Source of the DNA: Willaertia magna
Lineage: Eukaryota > Heterolobosea > Eutetramitea > Acrasida > Naegleriidae
Direction: 5' to 3'
Assembly: GCA_902984215.1 (NCBI GenBank)
Contig: CADWAF010000974.1
Location: forward strand, 1 to 29,060
Length of the DNA stretch: 29,060 bases
Notes under the pieces: generated by a model
Seen by the model: only the letters and a program-made list of their open reading frames with translations
The model's database searches: none
Told to the model about the DNA's origin: nothing
Shown: positions 8,997-18,463 of the stretch, piece by piece
Layout: each line of letters opens with the position of its first letter
How positions within the stretch are numbered: position 1 is the first letter of the stretch
Position numbers and translations under genes: made by a program

Positions 8997-9541
8997 TTAT
9001 TTAGCATATTTCTTGGTATATTCACGAGCTGTTTTTTCATATTTTGAAACATCATTTACGAAAACTTCTGCAACTTCTTGATCTAAAGGAGATGATGCAT
9101 TTGGATTTCTAAATAAATCTTGAATTGCTAAGATAGATGCTTCAATATTACAAGTTGGTTTCCATTCATCATTCTTTAAAATACCAACACAAATACTTCC
9201 ATCATTATTATCAAAGTTTGGATGATATACTTTAGTTAAACATTTTACTTTTGGAGGATTGAAAGGATAACTAATAATTATTTAAATAATTATTATTTAG
9301 TTAAGTATTTAGTTAATGAAGAAGAATAATTGTCAAGTAAATGTAAAAATTTTATGGATACTCACTTATCTGGAAGAGAATATTCAAATTTAAATTTTCC
9401 ACCTTCAAATGGACTTCCTTCTGGTCCAGCAATAATTACTGACCAATGTTTTAAATTATCTTCGATCAAATCAACAGAACATCCCTCAGGTGCTTTTTGT
9501 TTTAATTTCATAAATTCTTTTTGTGGTCTTTGTGATGCCAT
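8997..9541 (-). CDS. Ubiquitin-conjugating enzyme E2, two exons
   Basis: Accepts ubiquitin (or a related modifier) from E1 on a cysteine and passes it on with an E3. Exons 9366-9541 and 8997-9270 flank a 95-nt intron (GTGAGT donor, TTAG acceptor); spliced length is 149 aa, normal for a bare UBC core. It begins MASQRPQKEFMKLKQKAPEG, and the fold continues through GPEGSPFEGGKF, the YPFNPPKV loop, the HPN motif (YHPNFD) and the active-site segment GSICVGIL with the catalytic Cys. DEWKP follows. The HPN-to-Cys spacing is one residue longer than in common E2s. The C-terminus (REYTKKYAK) recalls UBE2L3, while the length recalls UBE2D; the class is not certain. The start lies 49 bp from that of the divergent RCC1 gene. 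Confidence 0.93.
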
Positions 9542-9590
9542 TTTTTTCTAATAGTTATTTTAAATTTGTACTTTTGAAATTTAAATAAAA

Positions 9591-10757
9591 ATGCATTATT
9601 TTCTAGTTCCTTCTCGTTTTCTTCTTACTGCCGGGTTCATGACTGCAGAATTTATTAATTAAATTGTAATCATTTTGTAAAGTGGTGACTCCTATAGAGG
9701 TCAAGCAGGTCACGCAATAGAGGAAATTATTACTCCAAGACAAATATTTAAATTAAGAAATGAATTTATAAAGTCAGCAAGTTGTGGTTACTATTTTACA
9801 TTATATTTAACAAACGATGGAAAAGTATTTGGTTCAGGAGAAAATGACTTTAATCAAATACCTTGTTTTCCTAGAGGTGCTGGACGTATTCTTCCAGTAC
9901 AATGTCCTATCCCAGAAGATATTAAGGTTAAATCAATTCATTGTGGATATTATCATTCAATAGTTCTGGATACTTTTGGAAAAGTTTATGTGAGTGGCCA
10001 AAAATCTGTTGCATTCCACCAATTAACAGCGTTAAAAGATGTATTCATTGTAAACGCAGGTGCTGGGTGTGATTCAAGGTAAAGTATTATTCTTTATTTA
10101 TCTCTTATTATTTAAGCGTCACATCTCAATTTAATGTATTTAAATCATTGCCTTTTAATTAGTTTTTTCATTTCGAAAGAAGGAGATGTTTATGGAAGTG
10201 GGTCAATTGGAATTGCTTCGCAACCAAATGTCAATGTTGATATTCCAACTAAAATTATTGGATTTAAGCATCCAATTTCTAGTGTGGCATCTGGATATTA
10301 TCACACACTTTTTTGTTCAACTCTAGAGTCAGGTGGTATTGTTTATAGTTGTGGGCCATGTAGATATAACTCAGCTTGCAGAGATATTGAAAAAGATGAA
10401 AATATGAAAGAGAATGAACTTTACCAACACAATCACTTTACAAATATTTGTCAAATCAATTGTGGAGGATATAATTCTGCAATTTTAAATGGAAAAGAAA
10501 AGGCAGTGTTTGTATTTGGAGTGGTAGGAAAGCAAAGTGTAACTGAACAACCTTACAAAGTTGTATTTAAAGAAATAGAACAGAATGTTGAAGGGAATAA
10601 TTATATTTCTGTTAAGGCGATTGCTGGAGGAAGAACAATTGCGGTGTTAGTTCACAAATATGAAAGTATAACTCTAATGATGAAGAAATTAGGTAATTTT
10701 ATTTTAGAACAATCAAAAGATCATTTACTATTTGATATTGTAACTAAATTTAATTGA
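9591..10757 (+). CDS. RCC1-repeat (beta-propeller) protein, three exons
   Basis: Exons 9591-9634, 9683-10078 and 10163-10757 (introns 48 and 84 nt) give 344 aa. The joins rebuild RCC1-repeat motifs: exon 1 ends in LLTAG and exon 2 continues GDSYRGQAGH; exon 2 ends NAGAGCDS and exon 3 continues FFISKEGDVYGSG. Other repeat hallmarks are CGYYHSIVLDTFGKVYVSG and SGYYHTLF. The second intron is typical (GTAAAG). The first has a weak GTTCAT donor, so exon 1 is less certain. RCC1 propellers serve as guanine-exchange or protein-binding platforms; here the partner is unknown. The C-terminal about 35 residues (LMMKKLGNFILEQSKDHLLF) are helical and may be the remnant of an adaptor region. Confidence 0.85.
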
Positions 10758-10895
10758 TATGTTAAAATTAATCATAATAAAGCTTTACAATAGTTTATAC
10801 TTTTATAAAATGTAACAACACCTACTGAACAATACTTAATTAATTGTGTTGCAATTGCTGGTTTGTGAACTTGTTTCGTTTTCACTTACAAAAAA

Positions 10896-11705
10896 ATGTC
10901 AAAAGTACACGCTTGCATTATCTCTTACCACGATTCCTTCTTCAATCAAATTAAAAAGCATTTTGAATCATGTGATTACATTGAAAGTTTAAAACCTATT
11001 TGCGACAATCTTACCAATGATCAAAACAATATAGATATCCTTTCCCATTGTTCTCTTTTATTAATCCCACCAAACTATTTACAACTTTCCAACGATCTAG
11101 TTCAACACATAAAAACCTTGATTGACACAAATAGATTAGCTTGTATATTTTTTAGAGGAATAACTACAACAGCACCTTTAACTACAAGATTAGGTTATTT
11201 AAATGATGGTTATGTAGATTATGGTCAAGGTAGTAGTTTTCAAGTGGATTATAAAATTCTTTTACAACACATTGACATTACAAATAGTTTTCATTTAAAA
11301 TCATTATTAAATTATGGAAAGAAAATGAAAGAATTTTATGAAAATGTTAAAACAAAAGATATCACAGATATTCCTGGAGAATTACAATTAAATACACAAT
11401 TCTGTACTGGATTAAAACCACAAAAGTTATGTCAACCTGATGATTGGATTTGTTTTGCAAACGCTTATCAAAATAGTGAATTACGTTATTCTATTTTGTT
11501 ACATAAAGAGAAGAAAGTATTGTTTAGTCATTGGTATGCATTTGAAGATTGTATTGAAGGATTTTGTTTGGATTTACTTCAATCATTTGTGCAATATTTA
11601 TTATTTGAACATAAAATAGAAAAGAAATTATTGAAAGAGAAATTAAGAGTGAGAATATTGGAAGATTTTAAATTGAATGATATTAATATAGTGTTGACAA
11701 AATAA
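10896..11705 (+). CDS. Unrecognised soluble protein
   Basis: 269 aa with ATG after an A-run. No signal peptide or membrane segment. It starts with a beta strand (KVHACIISYHDSFF), followed by alternating strands and helices (CSLLLIPPNYLQLSNDLVQ, then LACIFFRGITTTAPL). That layout is loosely like a class I glutamine-amidotransferase or ThuA-type alpha/beta fold, but no catalytic motif can be pointed to and this is speculation. The C-terminal third contains WICFANAYQNSEL and a helical, Lys-rich end. The stop is 26 bp from the convergent F-box/LRR gene. Probably a lineage-specific protein. Confidence 0.75.
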   Translation: MSKVHACIISYHDSFFNQIKKHFESCDYIESLKPICDNLTNDQNNIDILSHCSLLLIPPNYLQLSNDLVQHIKTLIDTNRLACIFFRGITTTAPLTTRLGYLNDGYVDYGQGSSFQVDYKILLQHIDITNSFHLKSLLNYGKKMKEFYENVKTKDITDIPGELQLNTQFCTGLKPQKLCQPDDWICFANAYQNSELRYSILLHKEKKVLFSHWYAFEDCIEGFCLDLLQSFVQYLLFEHKIEKKLLKEKLRVRILEDFKLNDINIVLTK

Positions 11706-11731
11706 TTTAAAAAAATTTATTGTAAATAATA

Positions 11732-13297
11732 TTACAACAAACTTTCCTTTTCTGAATAACACTCCATTAATTCAATAATTGATTTACCTTCTAATTTTTT
11801 AATTAATTCTTTTAATTTATCTTCTATAAATTCTTCTTCCACATAGATAGTATTTTCACTTTGTTGGTAACTAAATTTTTGTAAATTTTTTAAATATTGT
11901 AAACATTTTCCAGTAAAATTATGACAATTTGAAATTGTTAATTTTTTTAAATTATTTAAATCTTGTAAATTTTCTTCAACTATATTCATTTCTATAAAAT
12001 CTATTCTTTTTAATTTTTCTAAATATTTAAAATTAATTCCTTTAATCTTTTCACACTTAACACAATCAAAATGTTCAAGATTTAATAAATTTAAAAATAG
12101 TTCATCAGTAATATTTTGATTATTATTTAAATATAAATAGTTTAATTTCTTTAAGTTTTTTAAATGTTCCTCTTTAATTAATTCATTACCTGCTAAAAAA
12201 ACTAAATTTTCTAAATTAGTTAATGAAGTTCCTGTTACTTTTTCGCAATTATAAATATTTAAATATTGTAATTTTTTACAATGTGATAATTCTTTATCAG
12301 AAATTAAAGTTTTTTCAGCTATTAATTTTTCTAAATTTTTCATATTTTCTAAAAAAGAAAATTGTAATTGACCACTATTACAATTAGAAATATCTAAATA
12401 TATTAAATTATTTAAATTATTTAATTGTTTATCAACAATATCTAATAAATTATTTAAACTTAATATTTCTAAACTATTTGGTAATCTCAATTGAGAAATA
12501 TCATCAATACCTGCACTATTTAAATCTAAATGAGTTAAATTTAATTTTTCAAAATATTGTGAATTACAAATTGGTATTTCTTTTAACTTTAAAATTTTTA
12601 AATGTTTAAAAATTTGTAAAGTTGAAATATCAAAATCTTTATCTAAATATGAAGCATTAAGATTTAAATATTCTAAATTTTTTAAATTATTTAAATAATC
12701 AATAGATGTGTAAATTGATTTAGCTTTTAATTTCTTTAATTTTGTAAAATTTAATAAACATTCACCAGATATATATTGACAATTACTTATATTTAATTCT
12801 GTTAAATTTTGTAAACTTTTAATTTGTTCATCTGTAATATCAGTTTGATTAACATTTAATTCTTCTAAATTATCTTTTAAAACTTCAAGATTTAAATTTT
12901 CTTTTAAATTATTATTACTTATATCTAAACATTTTAAATTTTTAAATTCTTTTAAAAATAAATCAGTAATTTCAAACTCATCTGGTAAAGTTAAAGATTT
13001 AAGTTTTGTAAATTTTTGTAATTCTTCAATTGTTAAATTACCATTCAAAAAATGTAAATATTTTAAATTATAAAAATAACTTGGAAATACTTTTGGTAAT
13101 TTTTTAAAAGCATAATATTCAAATACTACATTTAAACAAATATCTTTTTCTAATAAACAATTATAAATATTTCGGCATGTTTGTGCTAAATGAATATAAT
13201 CTTTAACGTATCTGATAAATGAAACTATTTCATAAAGAATATCTTCATTCCACAATAAAAAAGAATATGTCTCTATTTTTCTCTTTTTGAATTGCAT
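11732..13297 (-). CDS. F-box-like leucine-rich-repeat protein
   Basis: 521 aa from the ATG at 13297; no earlier in-frame ATG is seen. Residues about 12-50 (WNEDILYEIVSFIRYVKDYIHLAQTCRNIY) have the pattern of an F-box, which binds Skp1 in SCF ubiquitin ligases. From residue about 70 to 490 there are some 15-18 LRRs of about 22-25 residues with LxxLxLxxN/C consensus, for example NLEYLNLNASYL and KLKKLTISNCHNFTGKCL. The repeats are F-box/LRR (Cys-containing or TDxxL) type. LRRs normally supply the substrate-binding surface; the substrate cannot be deduced. No intron is needed. The 5' leader contains a perfect inverted repeat at 13332-13365. Confidence 0.88.
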   Translation of the reverse strand: MQFKKRKIETYSFLLWNEDILYEIVSFIRYVKDYIHLAQTCRNIYNCLLEKDICLNVVFEYYAFKKLPKVFPSYFYNLKYLHFLNGNLTIEELQKFTKLKSLTLPDEFEITDLFLKEFKNLKCLDISNNNLKENLNLEVLKDNLEELNVNQTDITDEQIKSLQNLTELNISNCQYISGECLLNFTKLKKLKAKSIYTSIDYLNNLKNLEYLNLNASYLDKDFDISTLQIFKHLKILKLKEIPICNSQYFEKLNLTHLDLNSAGIDDISQLRLPNSLEILSLNNLLDIVDKQLNNLNNLIYLDISNCNSGQLQFSFLENMKNLEKLIAEKTLISDKELSHCKKLQYLNIYNCEKVTGTSLTNLENLVFLAGNELIKEEHLKNLKKLNYLYLNNNQNITDELFLNLLNLEHFDCVKCEKIKGINFKYLEKLKRIDFIEMNIVEENLQDLNNLKKLTISNCHNFTGKCLQYLKNLQKFSYQQSENTIYVEEEFIEDKLKELIKKLEGKSIIELMECYSEKESLL

Positions 13298-13331
13298 TGA
13301 CGGCAACGTTAGGTGTGAATATTTTTTTTTT

Positions 13332-13365
13332 AAATAGGGAATTAAAAATTAAAATTTCCCTATTT
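13332..13365. repeat. Inverted repeat in the 5' leader of the F-box/LRR gene
   Basis: AAATAGGGAA (13332-13341) and TTCCCTATTT (13356-13365) are perfect 10-bp inverted arms around an AT-only spacer. They lie 35-68 nt upstream of the ATG at 13297. This could be a hairpin in the transcript leader or a paired protein-binding site; function is inferred only. Confidence 0.5.
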
Positions 13366-13482
13366 TTCAAGAAAGTTTTTTTAGAAAAGGTTTTTTCACC
13401 CCGAAAATAGGGTTTGTATTTTACAATAGTTACAAAAATCTGGCACAAAACGATTGGTTGCTATTTATTTTAATAAAATTAT

Positions 13483-16400
13483 TTAGTAGTAGTGATCGTC
13501 AAAATTTTGTGGAAATCCTTCGTATTGAAATAAAATTCTTGCAATCAATGGATGATTTTTTTCCAATAATTGTTTTACGCTTCTCCCCTTATTATCACAT
13601 TCGTCACATGAAATATTTAAATCTTTAATTAAATAATATCCTAAATTTCCTTTACTTGGTTCATTGATTTTACAACAAGTATGTAATAAAGTATCACCAT
13701 CACTATTTTTGGTATATAACATTTCTGGAACTTTTTCAATAATTTTTAAAATAAAACGATTATCAATTTGATAATTTAAACAAATAAATAATTGACATAA
13801 ATTATTTCCATTGTCACTAATTGATATTAATTCTTTTTCTGTGAATAAATCAATAAATTCTAATAATAAATGTGGAGAACATTTGTTAAGGGTTACTAAC
13901 AAAGGTAATTCTATTAAATCACGAACATCATTTAAACAATAAACAGTATGTAATAATATCTTCTTAATTATTTCTTTTCCATAATGTTGATAAATAATAT
14001 ATAAAAAGTTTTCTATAAATGTTGTACTATAAAGTTTTAAAGAAACAAATTGAACAACTTCATTTATAGTTTCTTCTTTTTCAAAATCTAAAGCATCAAC
14101 TAAAAATGGAATAATTTCAAAGGACTTTCCAGTGTTACACAAATAAAGTATTTCCATAACTTGATTTTCAAAATTATACCCATACTTTACTAAATATAAA
14201 TATAGATCAGGATTTAATAATCTTTGGTTATTCATTTGATTGCTTAATGCTCTATTAAATATTCTTCCATTTTGATATTCATTTGCTAAATAAAGTAAAT
14301 ATTGTACTAAACATAAATGTTCCTTATCTTCCAATAAGAATGATCCCAATGGAAAGTTTTCAACTAATAAATAATTATTCTTTACCCAATACTCTAGTAA
14401 AGACTTTTTCATCTTTAAATTCATTCCTTTTTTAGCACATAAAAAGTTTTGATTATTAATCATTCCATCAACACTATTGCTAAAATAAGTAGTGGTCAAC
14501 CAAATCCAATCTTCTTTTCTTAAATTTTTTCCAAAAGTAAAGTAAAATCCAATATTTCTTCTACTGTCAGTATTCTTTAATTCATAGTGAATTTTATTTT
14601 CATTTGTTGTTGGATTTCTTTCTACGCATATAAAGGAATCAGTTGTAATATTTTGACATGCACTTTGGAATAATAAATTTAAATCTAATGTTCTTAAAGA
14701 TTCTTCAATTTCTGGATTACCATCATCAAAAAGTGGGAAAACATTAATTCTTTCTAAATTCTCAAACTGTTGAAGTTGTTGTGATTGAATTAGTGTTGTA
14801 ATAAAGCTAAAATTATAATTATCCAACATAAAAATAATATTCATCTCTTTTACACTAGGTAAGGTATTTGTTAAATTTGTATGTCCTGTATAAGAAGTAT
14901 CTTGATAGTTTACAAAGGTAATTGTAGTTAAATTCTTTAAACAATCCATTATTAATTTTAAATCTTCCCTTAATGGATAGTTAATATATTTTGAACAATC
15001 AAATTGTAAACTTTTAATTGTTTTGTTATCACCAATATAATCAACTAGATGTGGTTTTACTGGACTGTCTGAAGGATATGGATAATGATTAGTGTTTGCA
15101 ACCAATTGAATTGCATTTGAAGTATTTTCATAACTTATAGGTTGATCTAGAATTACTTCTTCAGGTTGTTGTAGTCCAAAGAGTGTTTGTTTTGGAGTTT
15201 CTGTAATTAACTTATTATTGTTCAATAATTTTTCTTCTAAATTGTTAGTTAATTCTTGTTCTTCCAAGTTCTTTAAGTCACTATCAGACAATTCAAATAA
15301 ATCTAATGAATTAATATCAATTAATAATTTCTTTTCTTTATTCTCTTCAACGCTTATCATTTCAATATCTTCTGAAGATTGATTATTAGTTGAAGAGGTA
15401 CCAAATGTTGTTCCAAAAAGAGAATTATTTGAGATTGGTGCTTCACCACCCAACGGTCCGGTTGTTTTCATTGGTGCCTTGGTGGCAAGTGGTCCTTTAC
15501 CGCCAAAAACAGAGGTAGTTGCTATTGGTGCTTTACCGCCAACTGAGCTAGTTGCGACTGCACTACTACCACCCAATGATCCAATTGTTTTCATTGGTGC
15601 CTTGGTGGCAAGTGGTCCTTTACCACCAAAAATGGAAGTAGTTGCTATTGGTGCTTTACCACCGAACATTTCTTGTTCTTGTTTACTTTCTAATAGCTTT
15701 TGTTCTTCTTCAATAAAGTTTTCCTCATATAAAGTTACGTGATTTAATTGTAAAATTGTTTCAATTAAATTATTTTCAATTACTCCATTACTACCTCTAA
15801 TTTGTTTTTCTTTATAATCGCAATACATTCTTTGATATTTCAATAACGTAATTAAATGCCAAATATTTAATTTTGAATAGGATTGTGCATTATAAGAATC
15901 TATCACAGAACCTTTATTTAAAATAAAATCTAAATTTAAATGTTCCAATGTTAATATTCTTAATTTCATTCTTCTGTTGTACTCTTTATTTATTAATCTC
16001 ATTTTGTGAAAAGTAACCAATGCATTGTCAATTGTCAATTTACATTCTTCTTTCACAGTGTTAGGTTCTAATAAATGTTTAATAACATTATTTAATTTTT
16101 TCTTATTTTCATTACTCTTTTCAATCACTTCCTTATCATCACTACTATAATTATTATTAAGTAATAAATTTCTATTCCTCCTACGAGGATAATACGCACT
16201 ATTAAATAATTGATCTAAACTCTTTTCAATATTTAATTTATTTTGTAGTGCATAAGTATTTGAATAAGTTGGAATAAAACTAATAATTTCATATTTCAAA
16301 TCTAAAGTTAAATCTTTTAAGTTGTGTAAAATTATTTCATTACTTTTAATTTCTTTATTTTTCTCTTTTTGATCTTGAGAAATCCATATCTTCACCAAAT

Positions 16401-16651
16401 TTTCATCATTTTTATAACGATCTGCAATTTCTTTACTTGTTGTTTGTTTTAATATTCTTTTTTCTTGATATTCTTTTAAAATTTCTTTAATTTTTGAATT
16501 ATTCATTAAATTGTTATTATTATAACCCCAGTTTCTTCCACCCAATTGTTTTCTAGGAGCTTTTCCTCCGGTTGATCTTCTTGCTATTTGTTTTGTTCTA
16601 GCCTAATATTTCATTTAACTTCGTTAGTGATGACGCTGATTAACTTACCAT
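13483..16651 (-). CDS. F-box-like/ankyrin-like protein with a histone H3 tail at its N-terminus, two exons
   Basis: Exon 1 contributes only the ATG (16649-16651), directly followed by a GTAAGT donor. A 46-nt intron (16603-16648) ends in TTAG, and exon 2 runs 16602-13483, giving 1040 aa. Residues 2-20 read ARTKQIARRSTGGKAPRKQ, identical to the histone H3 tail except T6 to I and K9 to R (H3 numbering); the match then stops. Residues about 97-120 (LKDLTLDLKYEIISFIPTYS) are weakly F-box-like. Residues about 314-390 hold a 41-residue repeat with GGKAP and LATKAPMKT segments, again H3-like, next to FG dipeptides. LRR-like and ankyrin-like helical repeats (DGDTLLHTCC) fill the C-terminal half. Without the first intron a start further inside would be chosen and the tail missed. 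A chromatin-reader or modifier decoy role is inferred. Confidence 0.85.
15447..15663 (-). repeat. Two in-frame 123-bp direct repeats coding for H3-like GGKAP/LATKA segments
   Basis: The copies are nearly identical over about 75 bp (for example 15465-15541 versus 15588-15663), with a period of 123 bp, or 41 codons. They differ mainly at third positions and at a few codons (ACAG/ATGG changes), so the duplication is recent or maintained by selection or conversion. A degenerate further unit ends near 15434. Each encodes GGKGPLATKAPMKT preceded by GGKAPIATTS. Confidence 0.85.
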
Positions 16652-17227
16652 TCAAAAGATACAATTTTTTTAGGGTTGTCCACAACCATTATTACTTTGT
16701 TACAGCAAAAAATTTCCAAAAGACTCTAGAATAATGGAAATTAGAGATGCTCTGATTTTTTTGTCCAACTGATAATTATATGTTCAACTACCCCCAACCA
16801 AGCCCAACAGTTTCATTATTATTAAAAAATAAATTTTTATTTAACAACATTAATTATTTAAATATTTTAAATATTCTTTTGCTACGAAAATTAAAAAAAA
16901 TATTGATAAACTTTTAAATTATTTAATAAAAAAATAAATAATATATTTATAGAAATTTTAAATTTTTATAATAATTTACATATTTATTTTTTATATTTTA
17001 AAAATAATCTACAAAAATAATATTTCATTAATTGATATTTTAATAAAAAATAATAAAATTTAAACAAATTAAACATATCCAATAAAGAATTAAACGTAAA
17101 AATGAATGCATTTAATAACTTAAAGAATAAACTGAATTATATTGCAAATCATTAGCTTTAATAACGTCTACAACATATTTTAGTTTTGTTTTAATTCTAC
17201 GGTTAATGATTAGTGATAATGGGAGGT
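16652..17227. other. AT-rich intergenic region without a supported gene
   Basis: 576 bp between the start of the H3-tail gene and the 3' end of the HMG-box frame. From about 16805 to 17110 it is almost pure A/T with no coding pattern. A short inverted repeat GGTTGTCCACAACC near 16674-16688 lies about 25 bp upstream of the H3-tail gene's ATG and may be a regulatory site. No RNA gene recognised. Confidence 0.5.
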
Positions 17228-18463
17228 TTATGGGAAATTGTATTCCACCGGCTGTGTAGAAAATTCACAAGTGCTTTGTACGTTGTCGTGAAAGAACTGA
17301 CCTCCATCAGTAACCACTAATGTACAAGCCTTCATTACCTTAATCAACATTTCAATAAATAATTCATCTGTGACGTTCAATTCAAACATTTCTTTAACCT
17401 TAGAAATATCCATTACACTTAATTTCTCTCTCTTCCATTCTCTTTCTTCATTTTCTTCTTCTTCAATCTTTCTCTTTTCAAACTCTTGTAATTCAACTTT
17501 ATATTTCTGTTTCATTACTTCAGCTTGTTCTTGATATGGTAACTTTTCTTCATCACTTAAAGATTTCCATAACATTGCAGTTTCCTTCATTAAGTCCACT
17601 GCTTTCATTTCTGGATGTTGTTGTTTAATAATTTCTCTTTTTTCCTGACAAAAGAAAATATATGATGTCATGGGACGTTTTGGTCTTTGGCTTTTTCTTT
17701 TCTTTTCTTTTTCATAGTAAATTTCTTTGATATTCGGTTCTAAATGTAAATTATCTTCATTGTAAAAACAATTCCACTCATTTTCATTCAATTCTTTGTA
17801 AAATAATTGTACTGCATTCTTTCTTTCAGATAATATCATTACTTTCTTCTTTGCTTTTACTTTAATGTATTTATTAAGGGGTGATAAATAAAAAATAGCT
17901 TCTCTATTTTCTTTTAATTCTTCACAAGTTGTTATCCACTTAAAATGAAAATTATTTTCTTCCTTAGAATCACAAATTTTATATAATTTACTTTGAATTA
18001 ATAATTTCACAGGATTATTTTCATCTAATTTCTCACAATGTTCTTCTTCTTCTTCATTTGAACTATGTCCATCATTACGTTTTGTGTTCGAATTTTTAAT
18101 AAGATTATTGTTTAACATTATAGATTTCATTTGATGATTAATTTCATTTAAACTGTTACAAAAAATGGATACAAATTCTTTCCAATCATATTGATGAATA
18201 AATTTATTCATTTGTAAAACTCCTTTTTTGAAAAATTCATTGTAATTATTTTCAATTTCATCATTATCGCTTAAATTGTCATGTAATTCAAAATCACCTA
18301 TATACTCCTCATCAGGTTTTCTAATTGGTGGACTGTTTGCTAATTTTAATAAAAAATTACAAAAATCTTCTAAATCTTTTGTAACCAATTGATTACAATA
18401 AGTATTTCTTACTTTTTCTAAAACTTCATGGTTTACAATATTATCACTGTCATTAAAATAAAA
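17228..18463 (-). CDS. HMG-box protein frame, probably the 3' part of the F-box gene at 18453-19031
   Basis: The frame is open from 18463 to the stop at 17228 and has no ATG near its start; the first in-frame Met is at 18211. The acidic N-terminal part resembles coding sequence from 18463 onward (NDSDNIVNHEVLEKVRNTYC). An HMG box lies at 17686-17475: RPKRPMTSYIFFCQEKRE, then AMLWKSLSDEEKLPYQEQA, the classical Pro/Tyr/Phe and Trp-Lys core. HMG boxes bend DNA in chromatin. A Lys/Glu-rich helix and a C-terminal domain with VVTDGGQFF follow. The frame overlaps the end of the F-box frame by about 8 nt, one base out of register, and no good intron joins them. The likely reading is one F-box/HMG protein of about 600 aa broken by a 1-nt T-run error, a mutation, or a +1 frameshift. 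Confidence 0.8.
   Translation of the reverse strand, partial: FYFNDSDNIVNHEVLEKVRNTYCNQLVTKDLEDFCNFLLKLANSPPIRKPDEEYIGDFELHDNLSDNDEIENNYNEFFKKGVLQMNKFIHQYDWKEFVSIFCNSLNEINHQMKSIMLNNNLIKNSNTKRNDGHSSNEEEEEHCEKLDENNPVKLLIQSKLYKICDSKEENNFHFKWITTCEELKENREAIFYLSPLNKYIKVKAKKKVMILSERKNAVQLFYKELNENEWNCFYNEDNLHLEPNIKEIYYEKEKKRKSQRPKRPMTSYIFFCQEKREIIKQQHPEMKAVDLMKETAMLWKSLSDEEKLPYQEQAEVMKQKYKVELQEFEKRKIEEEENEEREWKREKLSVMDISKVKEMFELNVTDELFIEMLIKVMKACTLVVTDGGQFFHDNVQSTCEFSTQPVEYNFP

Noticed and set aside
9330..9551. Plus-strand frame overlapping the E2 gene
   Set aside because: Antisense to E2 exon 1, which has clear E2 motifs in the minus strand.
15479..15742. Plus-strand frame with repeated Pro/Leu-rich segments
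   Set aside because: It is the antisense of the 123-bp repeats in the H3-tail gene; the minus frame carries the meaningful motifs.
16805..17110. Very AT-rich block as a possible centromere or replication origin
   Set aside because: Only base composition supports it; no repeat or known motif was seen.
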